Source: Spirochaetales bacterium
Lineage (GTDB): Bacteria; Spirochaetota; Spirochaetia; SZUA-6; JAFGRV01
Assembly: GCA_016928415.1 (NCBI GenBank)
Contig: JAFGKU010000181.1
Location: 1-36,650, forward strand
Length of the DNA stretch: 36,650 nt
Direction: 5' to 3'
The notes beneath the pieces are model-generated. The model saw only the letters and a list, made by a program, of their open reading frames with translations, ran no database searches and had not been told where the DNA came from. The position numbers were made by a program, and so were the translations under genes. The stretch's first letter is position 1; each line of letters starts with the position of its first letter. This document shows, piece by piece, positions 5,230 through 13,503 of the stretch.

Positions 5230-6567
5230 ATGAAGATACTCCTGATACTAGCATCCGACATCTATTATAAATCGACTACCAGGATAGTGATTAACCGCAT
5301 CATCAACCTGGAACCCGTTATGCTTTCCACCCTGGCCGCCCTCGTGCCGAAGGAATTGAACGCCCGTGTCAGGATCGTGGATGAAGGCATTGAAAAAGGG
5401 GACTACAGGGGAAAACTGTACGATGTTGTCGGTATTTCCTGCTGCACCGCCTCCGCGCCCAGGGCATACGCCCTCTGCCGGTACTGGAAAAAGAAAGGCG
5501 CTCACGTCGTACTGGGCGGAGTCCATCCCACGCTAAACCCGGAAGAGGCTTCGCAATACGCCGATACGGTCATTACCGGCGCGGCGGAAAAGACGTGGCC
5601 GCAATTCCTGCTTGATTTCAAAAACGGCACGCAGAAGGCGTTATACGAACAGGACGGATCGGAACCCCTCTCGTCACCGGTGCCGGATAGGAGTGTTGCG
5701 GGAAGCGGTTACACGCCCATACCCAGCGTGATTGCCAACCGGGGGTGCACCTTTACCTGTGAATACTGTACCATTCAATCCGTGTGGCGTAAAAGACCAC
5801 ACACCCGCCCCATAGGGGAGGTCGTGGAGGAAATCAAGTCCCTTCGCTCGAAGTACGTTATCCTGCTCGACCCAGGTCCTTCGTCCGACAGGGAGTATAT
5901 GCGGGAGCTGTACGAGGCCATCCGTCCCCTGAAGGTCTGGTGGGGATGCCAGTCAACGGTGGACACGGGGTTCGATCCGGACTTGTTGGAAGCGATGCGT
6001 CAAAGCGGCTGCATCGCGTCTTTTTTGGGGTTTGAATCGTTTTCGCAGGAAGGGTTGGACTCCATAGGTAAAAAGAGAAACACGGTAGACCGTTACAAGG
6101 AAGCTGTTACCAATTTCCACGAAAAGGGAATCACGATTGTGGGCGCATTCATGATCGGGTTTGATACGGACACGCATGAAAGCATCCGGGAGCTGCCCCG
6201 CCTGATTGCCGAAATCGGTGTGGATTTTCCCCGTTGCGCCGTGTTGACGCCGTATCCCGGCACCCCGTTTTTTAATCGGATGGAAAAGGAAAAAAGGCTG
6301 CTTCATAAGCAATGGCATCTCTATGATTCCCTGCACGTCGTGTTCAAACCGGCCAACATGACCCCGCAGGAACTGCTCAGGCATTTTCATACCGTTTGGG
6401 GCAGTTTTTTCAAATGGGGTAAAATGGTAAAAAGGGTTATTTCCAACAAGACAATGCCCAAGTACCTTTACAGCGCGGTCAACATGGGCTTCAGGCGTTT
6501 TGTAGGCAAGGTTGTCCGCCTGTCGGACAAGCCGTATGACCCTGAGTACAATTTGCACAGGTATTGA
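5230..6567 (+). CDS. B12-binding-domain radical SAM protein
   Basis: The 445-residue protein starts with an N-terminal cobalamin-binding-like Rossmann domain (MKILLILASD, DVVGIS, then VVLGGVHPT at 93-101, a hallmark of this class). It then has the radical-SAM motif CX3CX2C at C173, C177 and C180 (NRGCTFTCEYC), followed by FLGFES and MIGFDTDTHES of the TIM-barrel part. Members often perform methylations or ring modifications on poorly defined substrates. The ATG at 5230 is preferred because it follows AAGGAACAGGG and begins exactly at the domain start; a longer version from 5167 would overlap the upstream gene by 53 nt. The gene abuts the convergent gene at 6568 with no spacer. The canonical DxHxxG cobalamin motif is not evident, so cobalamin binding is uncertain. 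Confidence 0.88.
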   Translation: MKILLILASDIYYKSTTRIVINRIINLEPVMLSTLAALVPKELNARVRIVDEGIEKGDYRGKLYDVVGISCCTASAPRAYALCRYWKKKGAHVVLGGVHPTLNPEEASQYADTVITGAAEKTWPQFLLDFKNGTQKALYEQDGSEPLSSPVPDRSVAGSGYTPIPSVIANRGCTFTCEYCTIQSVWRKRPHTRPIGEVVEEIKSLRSKYVILLDPGPSSDREYMRELYEAIRPLKVWWGCQSTVDTGFDPDLLEAMRQSGCIASFLGFESFSQEGLDSIGKKRNTVDRYKEAVTNFHEKGITIVGAFMIGFDTDTHESIRELPRLIAEIGVDFPRCAVLTPYPGTPFFNRMEKEKRLLHKQWHLYDSLHVVFKPANMTPQELLRHFHTVWGSFFKWGKMVKRVISNKTMPKYLYSAVNMGFRRFVGKVVRLSDKPYDPEYNLHRY

Positions 6568-7203
6568 TTAATACGTATTCTCATCCATATTCTGGAAATC
6601 CCGGCGGACCTTTTCAATCCTGGCTAAGTGCACGCTGATGATTTCATGGTAGTTTAAATCCTTAGTCACGATGCGGAACCATTCATCCTCCCAATGCTGG
6701 ATCTGTTCCAGGTGGAACCGCAATCGGGGAATCCTGGCAGCCCACTTCAGGGTTTCGGTCCAGTAATCCAGGGCGACCCTGAACGGTCTTTCCGCCAGTT
6801 CCAGGCTTTTCAGGTTGGCTTCCTTCCAGGGGGCATTGTAAAAGTAGGCCACCTGCTTGTTGTACTTGCTTCCCAGGATGAGGTACTGCTGGATGAGAAG
6901 CAGGTTAACGTGCATTTTAAAGAGGTAGCGGTACTGTTCCCATTCCTGTTTGTTGGTGATCCTGGCCAGGGCATAGAGGGGATTGCAGAAATCCGCTTTC
7001 AGCGCCTCCTCCAGGTAAGAGATGTTTTCCATCGTATCGTCCGGATACCGGTAGAAATGGTCATGGAACAGCTTGTAGTACTGCTCCGCGTAGAGGATAC
7101 GCCATCCGTATGCCGGTACGGCAAACAGGGAGAACAGGCAGATTAAGGATAAAACCAGTTTCTTCACGTTTTCATTATCGGCAGGGAGCCTATAATTTTC
7201 CAT
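6568..7203 (-). CDS. Exported or membrane-anchored protein of unknown function
   Basis: Up to 211 residues. A hydrophobic segment (VKKLVLSLICLFSLFAVPAYG) looks like a signal peptide and is followed by an aromatic-rich helical domain (YAEQYYKLFHDHFYRYPDD, QYLILGSKY, HWEDEWFRI). Two starts are plausible. The ATG at 7203 has AGGTGG upstream. A GTG at 7167 would overlap the tmk stop as GTGA, giving 199 residues that begin directly at the signal peptide. Either way it is translationally coupled to tmk. No family recognised; a role near the cell surface is inferred from the signal peptide only. Confidence 0.75.
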   Translation of the reverse strand: MENYRLPADNENVKKLVLSLICLFSLFAVPAYGWRILYAEQYYKLFHDHFYRYPDDTMENISYLEEALKADFCNPLYALARITNKQEWEQYRYLFKMHVNLLLIQQYLILGSKYNKQVAYFYNAPWKEANLKSLELAERPFRVALDYWTETLKWAARIPRLRFHLEQIQHWEDEWFRIVTKDLNYHEIISVHLARIEKVRRDFQNMDENTY

Positions 7204-7790
7204 ACTAAATTGGCCACCTGCTCCCGGCTCTGCGTGCCGTCAATCCTGTGAATTTGCATGCCGGAATGAGCGTAATCCTTTAAAATCCGGTTGTAACAGT
7301 CCAGTACTTTTTTCTGGAATTCCGTTTCTTCGAAGATTTCCTTCTCTGTCCTCCCTGACATTCGTCTGAGACATACGTCAAGGGGTGTATCGATGAAGAT
7401 GAGGCGGCCCGGCAGGGGAAAATCGGCATTCAGCTTGAAAACCCGTTCATAGTCGTTCTCGACGGACTGGTACGCGAGGGAGGAAAAGAGGTACCTGTCG
7501 CAGACGATAATTTCACCGTTTTCATGGCGCGTCCTGATACCCGTTTCTTTGTGGAACACATGTTCATATCTGTCGGCGGAAAAAAGAAGGGCAATCGTCC
7601 AGGGGGTGGCAATCTCCCTGCCTTTCAGGATATTGCGGATCGTTTTGCCTATACCGCTTTCCGTGGGTTCAAATGTAATAAAATACGGCTTGCCCGTCTT
7701 TTTAAGCCGGTCAGCAGCCATCTGGAGCTGGGTGGTGGTGCCGGACCCGTCCAGGCCTTCCAGTACGATAAAATTTTCCAGTATTTCCAT
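7164..7790 (-). CDS. tmk: Thymidylate kinase
   Basis: This 208-residue enzyme of normal length phosphorylates dTMP to dTDP with ATP in the dTTP pathway. The P-loop is GLDGSGTTT (12-20). FEPTESGIGKTIR carries the dTMP-binding Arg/Glu region, VCDRYLFSSLAYQ is the DRY-type motif, and RMSGRTEKEIFE is the LID region. Following FIVLEGLDGSG, the thymidylate kinase assignment is preferred over other P-loop kinases. It is the upstream partner of the exported protein at 6568-7203, which overlaps its 3' end. Confidence 0.95.
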   Translation of the reverse strand: MEILENFIVLEGLDGSGTTTQLQMAADRLKKTGKPYFITFEPTESGIGKTIRNILKGREIATPWTIALLFSADRYEHVFHKETGIRTRHENGEIIVCDRYLFSSLAYQSVENDYERVFKLNADFPLPGRLIFIDTPLDVCLRRMSGRTEKEIFEETEFQKKVLDCYNRILKDYAHSGMQIHRIDGTQSREQVANLVWKIIGSLPIMKT

Positions 7791-7839
7791 GGTGTTCCTT
7801 TACAGGGTTTTCGCCGGATTGTAACGGATGCCGGCCCTG

Positions 7840-8040
7840 TCAGTCAATCATTTCCATCATTTGCTTGTATCTGTTAATCAGTTTTTTTCTGATATACGCT
7901 TCGTCCCGGCCTTTCATGTATAATTTGAGCTTGTAAAGCATCAGCTGTTTATATTTTTCTTCACGGCTTTTGATTTTTCCTCTTTTAAAGGCAAGAAAAT
8001 ATACAAGAACAATGACGGCGGGTATGAAAGCTATCCACAT
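7840..8040 (-). CDS. Small single-pass membrane protein (66 aa)
   Basis: The N-terminal 18 residues (MWIAFIPAVIVLVYFLAF) form a membrane segment, followed by a strongly basic, probably helical cytosolic tail (KRGKIKSREEKYKQLMLYK...). The ATG lies 1 nt after the stop of the 1004-residue protein upstream, which suggests translational coupling and a joint role. No family recognised. Confidence 0.7.
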   Translation of the reverse strand: MWIAFIPAVIVLVYFLAFKRGKIKSREEKYKQLMLYKLKLYMKGRDEAYIRKKLINRYKQMMEMID

Positions 8041-8041
8041 A

Positions 8042-11000
8042 TTACAGTTCCTTCCCGTTTTGGGTTACTGCTGAACAGAATGAATCGATAAGGGGAAGCA
8101 TTTCCCGCACTTTGTTTGGATCATTGTTGCTTTCCACGTCTTGGAGAACCCAATCCGGGGTGCTTCCACTGCTTATAAAAACCGGTTGCCCCTTATAGGC
8201 AAGTGTTTTGAAGATTTTAACAGCTTCAGCGAGATATTCTTTCGCCGTTTCAAAATAGGCATCCTTGATAATCCGCGTACCAATGATATTCATCCCTTCC
8301 ATTATTTTCCGTTTTGCTTCCTGCAGCAGCCGGTAAAGTCCCTTTTTCGCCTTTATTTTAAAGGCATCACTGTTATTTTCCCTGTTCAAGCTGTAAAAAT
8401 AATGCTTTATCCCGTAAAGGTTCCGGTAATAGCCGGTTTTGAGCCGGTTGGTATAGGTGACCTGGCTCATTGTGTTATAAATGCCCCATAAGTCGCTTAA
8501 CGCGCGTCCGTCGGCTAAATCATTTAAAGCCGGACATTCGTAAGCTGTTAGGTGAATACTGAAAGTTTCGCCTGTAGTTAATGTTAGGCGGAACTGCTTT
8601 CCGTCGAACGCATTGTAGTTGTTAGTCGATTTCGTTCCGTGGATTGCCCTGATGTGATTTTGTTTTTCTTTGATTTTTTTTAGAATAGCGGATAACGTTT
8701 GTTTGCCGGTACCGTCCTTCCCTGCCTGGTGAATGAGGGTGAATATGTCCTTCAGTGCATTATCCGTCATTTCCAGGGCCAGGTCAATTCCTTTAAGAAT
8801 CTGGAAATCTTTTTGTGTATCCTGTTTTTCTGAGAACAGAATTGCCGCACCGGTGCTTGATTTATCTTCTTCCATGGAAATTCCGGCTTTAATCCCATTG
8901 AGAATATTTTCCATCTGTTTTTTTATATTCAGCATCATGATTCCGGCGCTGGCTGCCTGTTCGCGTTCCGTATCTGACGGCTCGAATTCCATAAAAAAAT
9001 TGTTTATCGATTCATTCAATAATTTTAATTTGGTGATTACGGGTGAAAATAATTCATCTTCTCCGATGTTATTTTCAGTAACTTGCAGAAAAATATCCAT
9101 ATCAGCCAAGGCGGAACATGTTATCAATACATGCTCGTAAATATTTTTTCTGTCTTCTTCGGTATAGATACCGGAAGATGCGGCCCATAAATAGTAATAC
9201 GCGCGGTCTGTTACCTGTAGTAATTTGGTGATTAATTCATTTATGACTTTTTTTACTTTCCCCTTTTCAGGTATTTCTGAAAGCGGATTCCAGGTTGCTG
9301 CTATATCATTTTCATATGAATGATAGATAAATTGAGAATAACAATTGTTTTTTGCTTCCTGTAGTACCATCATTGCCCAGTCTGCCATTCCAATGGCACG
9401 GTTAGCTTCATCTATGGAACTTAATTGGATGTCCCGTCTTGAAATATGCATCGAATCTGGAGTCAGGGACGGGAAAGGCAAAAACAGGCTCTTATCCCGG
9501 TTTTTTAATTTAACCGATATCTCTATCGTATATTCTTCGGTCACTTTTTTTTGTAGATCCGGAATTTCATGCGTCAAAACTTTTCCATCCAACAAGCTCA
9601 CCGAGTTGAATGTCGTGGACTTTATGATATTTTCCATGGCGAGAAATTCCTTTTCAGCACGCTCTGTAAAGTCCAGTCGGTCATTATCCGTGTACGCCGA
9701 ATTCCTCGCCTCGACGGCATACTCCCTTATCTTGACCATGTGCTCCAGCATTTTATCGATAGCCTGTTCGGCCATTTTATAAGCCATCATTGCCTGTAAA
9801 TGCGGCGAATCGGACGGTTTGGCCGTCCACGTAAAGCCGGCGGTCCATTTCTTTGGCATTTTTTTATTGGCCAGGGTTTCAATGGGGTCCTTTAAACGCG
9901 GTGTCGACGGGTCTTTATCCAGTGCCTTCACCTTGGTAGACAAGGCATCAAGTCCTTTGACCTTATCGTTTAAAAATTTCAGCTTGACGTCGATTTCTTT
10001 TGTCAGGTTTTCTATTGTTTCTTCTGTGGATAATGCTTTTTCCACGTCCCATTCCCAGTTCTTAAAGGGAATGGCTTTTGTCAGGTTCTCGTGCGTTGTG
10101 ATACTGTCAAGGACAAGCTCCGTTTTATTGTCCGTAAGGGGACCTGAATTGAGAATAAATGGTTTCACCCAGGGGCTGTCCGGGTATTTGTTTGAAAACC
10201 GTCCGGTAAGTAACGACATACCGTTGAAACTGGCGTAGGATGCCAGCCGGTCCAAATCGTCAATCGTGTTTTCAATGGAGAAGCCCGCCTTGAATTCCGT
10301 ATTCCCGTCCGTCATATCTTTCAGCCGGATGCCGGCCTGTTTTTTTATTTCCCCAAGAAGATCCATGGTGAGATGCAGATAATCTTTTGTCCGGTCTATG
10401 AAATTAACCTGGTGTTCGGTGACAGGGACGGTAAGGAGATTTCGTTTTATCGTGTAATGCGTCCCGTCCCTCCTGTCCAGGATCTCAAGGTATTTGTCAA
10501 CCACGTCCAGTTTCTTCAGATACACCTCTGCTTTGGCTGTTTCTTTATCAAGGATCCGTATATCTTCCTCGATAATCGTTTTCAGCTTTTCAGGATTTCC
10601 GGCAATATCGATTTCCTGGAGGCGAAGCCCGGCGACTGTCATTTTTTCATCCATTTTTGCGTCGAGTCGTGTTCCGAAACGAAATCTTCGCATCTGGTCC
10701 ATGTTGATCCCGCAGGCAACACGAAAATTGTAAAGCGGACTGTACCAGTAGTCTGTAAACAGGCTTTGTGCGCTGCGATAAAGGGAGGTGCTTAACTTTT
10801 CCTCAATGGATTGAACGGCCGCTTTTGTTTCCTTGACCAGTTTTTTCCTGTTTTTTGATGTAGAATACGATTCACTGTATTTTTTTATGGTCTTCAGGTC
10901 GCCCCGCATGGCCTTTAAATCATTTAAGAGGGACAACAGCACGGCCCTGTTTTTATCCGTATTAAAGACAGGAGGAAGGGGAGTGACCACCGTGCGTTCT

Positions 11001-11056
11001 TCACCAAGTTGATTTCCCTGAAATTCCTGTTGATCTTCTTCATAAATCATTTCCAT
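8042..11056 (-). CDS. Large helical protein with several degenerate flagellin-like segments (1004 aa)
   Basis: No signal peptide or membrane segment. Several regions resemble the conserved helical hairpin of flagellin/FlgL. Residues 419-492 are clearest (AYKMAEQAIDKMLEHMVKIR..., AYTDNDRLDF, then FNSVSLLDGK). Others are 224-287 (LHLTMDLLGEIKKQAG, ending FNGMSLLTGRFS), 605-665 (LLQVTDRAYYYLW, SSGIYTEEDRKNI) and 755-827 (IDLALEMTDNALKDIF, ending NAFDGKQFRLTL). Residues 547-580 (IDEANRAIGMADWAMMVLQEAKNN) resemble the flagellin C-terminal helix. The usual N-terminal flagellin start (INHNxxA..) is absent, so ordinary flagellar export is not evident. A strong AGAAGGAGG site precedes the ATG. The function is unknown; a cytosolic scaffold, a flagellin-derived structural protein or a filament-associated factor are possibilities. 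Confidence 0.85.
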   Translation of the reverse strand: MEMIYEEDQQEFQGNQLGEERTVVTPLPPVFNTDKNRAVLLSLLNDLKAMRGDLKTIKKYSESYSTSKNRKKLVKETKAAVQSIEEKLSTSLYRSAQSLFTDYWYSPLYNFRVACGINMDQMRRFRFGTRLDAKMDEKMTVAGLRLQEIDIAGNPEKLKTIIEEDIRILDKETAKAEVYLKKLDVVDKYLEILDRRDGTHYTIKRNLLTVPVTEHQVNFIDRTKDYLHLTMDLLGEIKKQAGIRLKDMTDGNTEFKAGFSIENTIDDLDRLASYASFNGMSLLTGRFSNKYPDSPWVKPFILNSGPLTDNKTELVLDSITTHENLTKAIPFKNWEWDVEKALSTEETIENLTKEIDVKLKFLNDKVKGLDALSTKVKALDKDPSTPRLKDPIETLANKKMPKKWTAGFTWTAKPSDSPHLQAMMAYKMAEQAIDKMLEHMVKIREYAVEARNSAYTDNDRLDFTERAEKEFLAMENIIKSTTFNSVSLLDGKVLTHEIPDLQKKVTEEYTIEISVKLKNRDKSLFLPFPSLTPDSMHISRRDIQLSSIDEANRAIGMADWAMMVLQEAKNNCYSQFIYHSYENDIAATWNPLSEIPEKGKVKKVINELITKLLQVTDRAYYYLWAASSGIYTEEDRKNIYEHVLITCSALADMDIFLQVTENNIGEDELFSPVITKLKLLNESINNFFMEFEPSDTEREQAASAGIMMLNIKKQMENILNGIKAGISMEEDKSSTGAAILFSEKQDTQKDFQILKGIDLALEMTDNALKDIFTLIHQAGKDGTGKQTLSAILKKIKEKQNHIRAIHGTKSTNNYNAFDGKQFRLTLTTGETFSIHLTAYECPALNDLADGRALSDLWGIYNTMSQVTYTNRLKTGYYRNLYGIKHYFYSLNRENNSDAFKIKAKKGLYRLLQEAKRKIMEGMNIIGTRIIKDAYFETAKEYLAEAVKIFKTLAYKGQPVFISSGSTPDWVLQDVESNNDPNKVREMLPLIDSFCSAVTQNGKEL

Positions 11057-11153
11057 ACCAACCTCCTTCTTATTTAACTATAATTGTGTCAATTTACCGT
11101 GAATTTTCAATCAACATTTATTGTAATATTCAACATAAAATTCTCCACTAACA

Positions 11154-11202
11154 GACTCCTGATTCCTGACTCCTGATTCCTGACTCCTGATTCCTGATTC
11201 CT
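11154..11202. repeat. Tandem 7-bp repeat (7 units)
   Basis: Seven heptamers in tandem, GACTCCT or GATTCCT, alternating in a 14-bp super-period with the last two units both GATTCCT. It lies in the 258-bp gap between divergent genes. Such GAATCAGGAGTCAG-type repeats are prone to slippage and occur in many genomes. It is too short and lacks spacers for CRISPR. Confidence 0.9.
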
Positions 11203-11314
11203 GTTGCCCCACGGCGCAAAATTTCATATAATCCGTATATAATGACTGGACCTGTTGCCATTCATACAATCGGCAAAATCGGGATTGAACCGGTAAGGGG
11301 AGGTGAATTTGGAT

Positions 11315-11590
11315 ATGGAACAAAAAGAAGGTAGAATTTTACAGATAATGAAACGAAGAAAGGCAATGCGCAATATAATGATCGGCGCCGCTCTTGTGGT
11401 GGCCGGCATAGCCGTTGCTATTATTACGTTTTCGATTAATATCGTCAGCGGATCGGGTTTTCTGCTTCTGCTGGTAAGCACGGTGGTGGCGGGTTCCATC
11501 GTATTTTATTCAGGTTATTCGAAGATAAAAAGCGGTTCCGGTGAAAAGCAGATCGCTTTGAAAACGGAAGACGAAAATCCGGAAGAATGA
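11315..11590 (+). CDS. Small two-helix membrane protein
   Basis: 91 residues with two membrane segments (MIGAALVVAGIAVAIITFSI and GFLLLLVSTVVAGSIVFYSGY), a basic N-terminus and an acidic C-terminal tail (ALKTEDENPEE). GGGGAGG is well spaced for the ATG at 11315; a GTG at 11303 in the same frame would sit inside that site. The last third is repeated as a fragment at 12493-12603. No family recognised. Confidence 0.7.
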   Translation: MEQKEGRILQIMKRRKAMRNIMIGAALVVAGIAVAIITFSINIVSGSGFLLLLVSTVVAGSIVFYSGYSKIKSGSGEKQIALKTEDENPEE

Positions 11591-11635
11591 AAGTCTGGTT
11601 ATCCAATACACATTAATTAAAACGGAGGCATGTAA

Positions 11636-12439
11636 ATGAGGATATTTATTTTTTACGTATTAATCATTTTGCTGATTTTATCCGGCTGTGCCAGTGACCC
11701 CTATTATAATGCTCTGTCAAAAGGCGATCTGGACAAGGTCCGCGGAATCATCGAGGCAAACCCGGAAATGGCTACGGAATATTTTGAGAACGGTGCGTAT
11801 CCCCTTCATGTCGCGGTAGCTTATCATAAGCCGGATGTTGTCCGTTATTTACTGTCCGTGGGTGCTGACCCGAATGAACAATATGAGGGTAATGGATTAA
11901 CTCCCTTGATGAAGGTATGGCCGAATGATCTTGAATGGATGCAATCCCTTTTCCGGAAATACTTCCCCGTGGATGCGAAGGTTTCACAACGTGATTATCT
12001 GTTGGCAATAATAGAAATATCCTCGATGGTGGATAAAAAATTACTGGAAGCACGCGCCGCCGGTTCGGAAGGTGATAATACGGCACTGATACTGCTCAAC
12101 GCGGGGGCGGATATCAATGCGGTTGATTCCGAGGGGAGGAATGCCCTCTGGCATGTAATAGGCAGATACGGGCCGGTTACCCTGCAGCTATTGCTGGAAG
12201 AAGGCACGAAAGACCTGCAGAAACCTTTGAATGATATTAAAATTGATATTGATAAATTAGTAAATGAAACAATAACCTATTCCGATCTTGGGATTCATGA
12301 AAAATTCTGGCTTGATTACGGATATCATGATCAAAAGTACGTCATCCGTATCATGGCTTTTTCCAGACAGCTTTCGTATTATCTCATTCAGCGGGAAATT
12401 TTGAGGCGTGGCGGTGTTGAAAATGTCGGTATCCGGTAA
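11636..12439 (+). CDS. Ankyrin-repeat lipoprotein
   Basis: 267 residues. The signal peptide ends in a lipobox LSGC with C18 as the expected lipidated residue. Ankyrin-type repeats follow: ALSKGDLDKVRGIIEANPEMA, YPLHVAVAYHKPDVVRYLLSVGADPN, and later ALILLNAGADINAVDSEGRNALWHV. The C-terminal ~70 residues (KLVNETITYSDLGIHEKFWLDYGYHDQ...) have no repeat signature. Ankyrin repeats mediate protein contacts; the lipid anchor places it at a membrane, with its partner unknown. CGGAGG precedes the ATG. It follows the small membrane protein by 45 nt, possibly in one operon. Confidence 0.85.
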   Translation: MRIFIFYVLIILLILSGCASDPYYNALSKGDLDKVRGIIEANPEMATEYFENGAYPLHVAVAYHKPDVVRYLLSVGADPNEQYEGNGLTPLMKVWPNDLEWMQSLFRKYFPVDAKVSQRDYLLAIIEISSMVDKKLLEARAAGSEGDNTALILLNAGADINAVDSEGRNALWHVIGRYGPVTLQLLLEEGTKDLQKPLNDIKIDIDKLVNETITYSDLGIHEKFWLDYGYHDQKYVIRIMAFSRQLSYYLIQREILRRGGVENVGIR

Positions 12440-12450
12440 GGGCCCCGGCG

Positions 12451-12485
12451 CACTTGGCTAACTATAAAATTAAGGTTAATTCACG
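12451..12485 (+). repeat. Copy A of an interspersed upstream element
   Basis: CACTTGGCTA and TATAAAATTAAGGTTAAT match CACTTGACTA and TATAAAATTAGGGTTAAT at 15722-15767, with the spacer between the two blocks shortened by about 12 nt. It sits directly before the gene fragment at 12493. Confidence 0.55.
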
Positions 12486-12492
12486 TTTTGTT

Positions 12493-12603
12493 GTAGTGGC
12501 AGGTTTCATCGTTTTTTATTCCGGTTATTCGAAGATAAAGGGTAATTCAAATCCGGCACAAATAACCGATGAACCGGATGACGACAGTCCGAAAAATGAT
12601 TAA
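12493..12603 (+). pseudogene. Truncated duplicate of the two-helix membrane protein gene
   Basis: The frame encodes VVAGFIVFYSGYSKIKGNSN... and ends at TAA 12601-12603. It matches the C-terminal part of the protein at 11315-11590 (VVAGSIVFYSGYSKIKSGSG). The N-terminal half, including the first membrane segment and start codon, is missing. It indicates local duplication and decay around the ankyrin lipoprotein gene. Confidence 0.8.
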
Positions 12604-12636
12604 ACCGGTGCCATATATGCCGGAAATATAATCCCT

Positions 12637-13485
12637 TTACGACAGCTTATCATCCAGCCAATTTATCAACAGGTTGGTTTCCTCATAATCATTGAGGAAT
12701 ACCCTTGCCAAATCGGAATGATGCCTGTTTTTGATCACCCTTAATTCAGCCAGGTCTTTTCGTTGTTCCCTGATTTTATTGATAAAGGATTCCGAGCGGT
12801 TGATTTCAACAACCGGGTCCCGGTCACCGTGAATGCACAGAACCGGAATTTTTTCCCTGCCGGTAATATGATGGAGCGGGCTGGCTTCACGGCGGTTCTT
12901 TTCCGTTTGCGCATATTCCCTGTACATTTTTTCATTACCGGGGCTCTGGCTGGGCTTTGAAATATCCAATGCGCCGCTGATTGACAGAAAACCGCGGAAA
13001 AAATCGGAATTTATCCCAAACTTCCTTTGTGCCTTGCTGTTAAAGGCCAATAAACCGGCCAACTCGCCGCCGGCCGACTGTCCGGCCAGGATTGTTTTTT
13101 TGGAGTTTAAACCCAATTCACCGGAAACTGAGAGATACTTTAAATAGGCATTAAACACGTCCTCCATTTGTGCGGGAAAACGGTAATTCGGAACCAGCCT
13201 GTACCCGGGCATAACGGTCGGAAAACCGTATCTGGCGAAAAAATACCCGATGAACCGCATGGCTTCCGGATTGAACAGTCTCCAGGCTCCGCCGTGTATG
13301 AAAAAGACAACACCGGGTTTCCGTATTTCCGGGTCCGGTAAAAAGACCAGTATGTATTGATTTTCCACAGGTCCGTACGGGATCTTTTGTTTGACGATTT
13401 TTTTATCCGCCTGCCAGTTTTCCTTCAGGATGTCGAAAATGACGGCCGGACTCTCCAGTAATTCCTCCAGTGTCCATAAAAGCAT
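12637..13485 (-). CDS. Alpha/beta hydrolase (esterase/lipase, HSL-like)
   Basis: 282 residues. The oxyanion-hole motif HGG is at 64-66 (VVFFIHGGAWR) and the nucleophile elbow GQSAGG at 135-140, with S137. The likely acid is D223 in HGDRDPVVE and the likely base H255 or H256 in KNRHHSD, so the triad looks complete. Family members hydrolyse carboxylic esters. There is no signal peptide, so it is cytosolic. It is the last of three same-strand genes with a zinc-ribbon membrane protein and an acyltransferase-like protein, which suggests an ester or lipid substrate handled jointly. Confidence 0.92.
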   Translation of the reverse strand: MLLWTLEELLESPAVIFDILKENWQADKKIVKQKIPYGPVENQYILVFLPDPEIRKPGVVFFIHGGAWRLFNPEAMRFIGYFFARYGFPTVMPGYRLVPNYRFPAQMEDVFNAYLKYLSVSGELGLNSKKTILAGQSAGGELAGLLAFNSKAQRKFGINSDFFRGFLSISGALDISKPSQSPGNEKMYREYAQTEKNRREASPLHHITGREKIPVLCIHGDRDPVVEINRSESFINKIREQRKDLAELRVIKNRHHSDLARVFLNDYEETNLLINWLDDKLS

Positions 13486-13503
13486 ATCAGAGCCTCCGTA
13501 TGG

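Noticed and set aside
11154-11202. CRISPR array
   Set aside because: The units are contiguous heptamers with no spacers.
11111-11323. Minus-strand frame with NQESG-like repeats
   Set aside because: It is the translation of the 7-bp tandem repeat and overlaps the start of the real gene at 11315.
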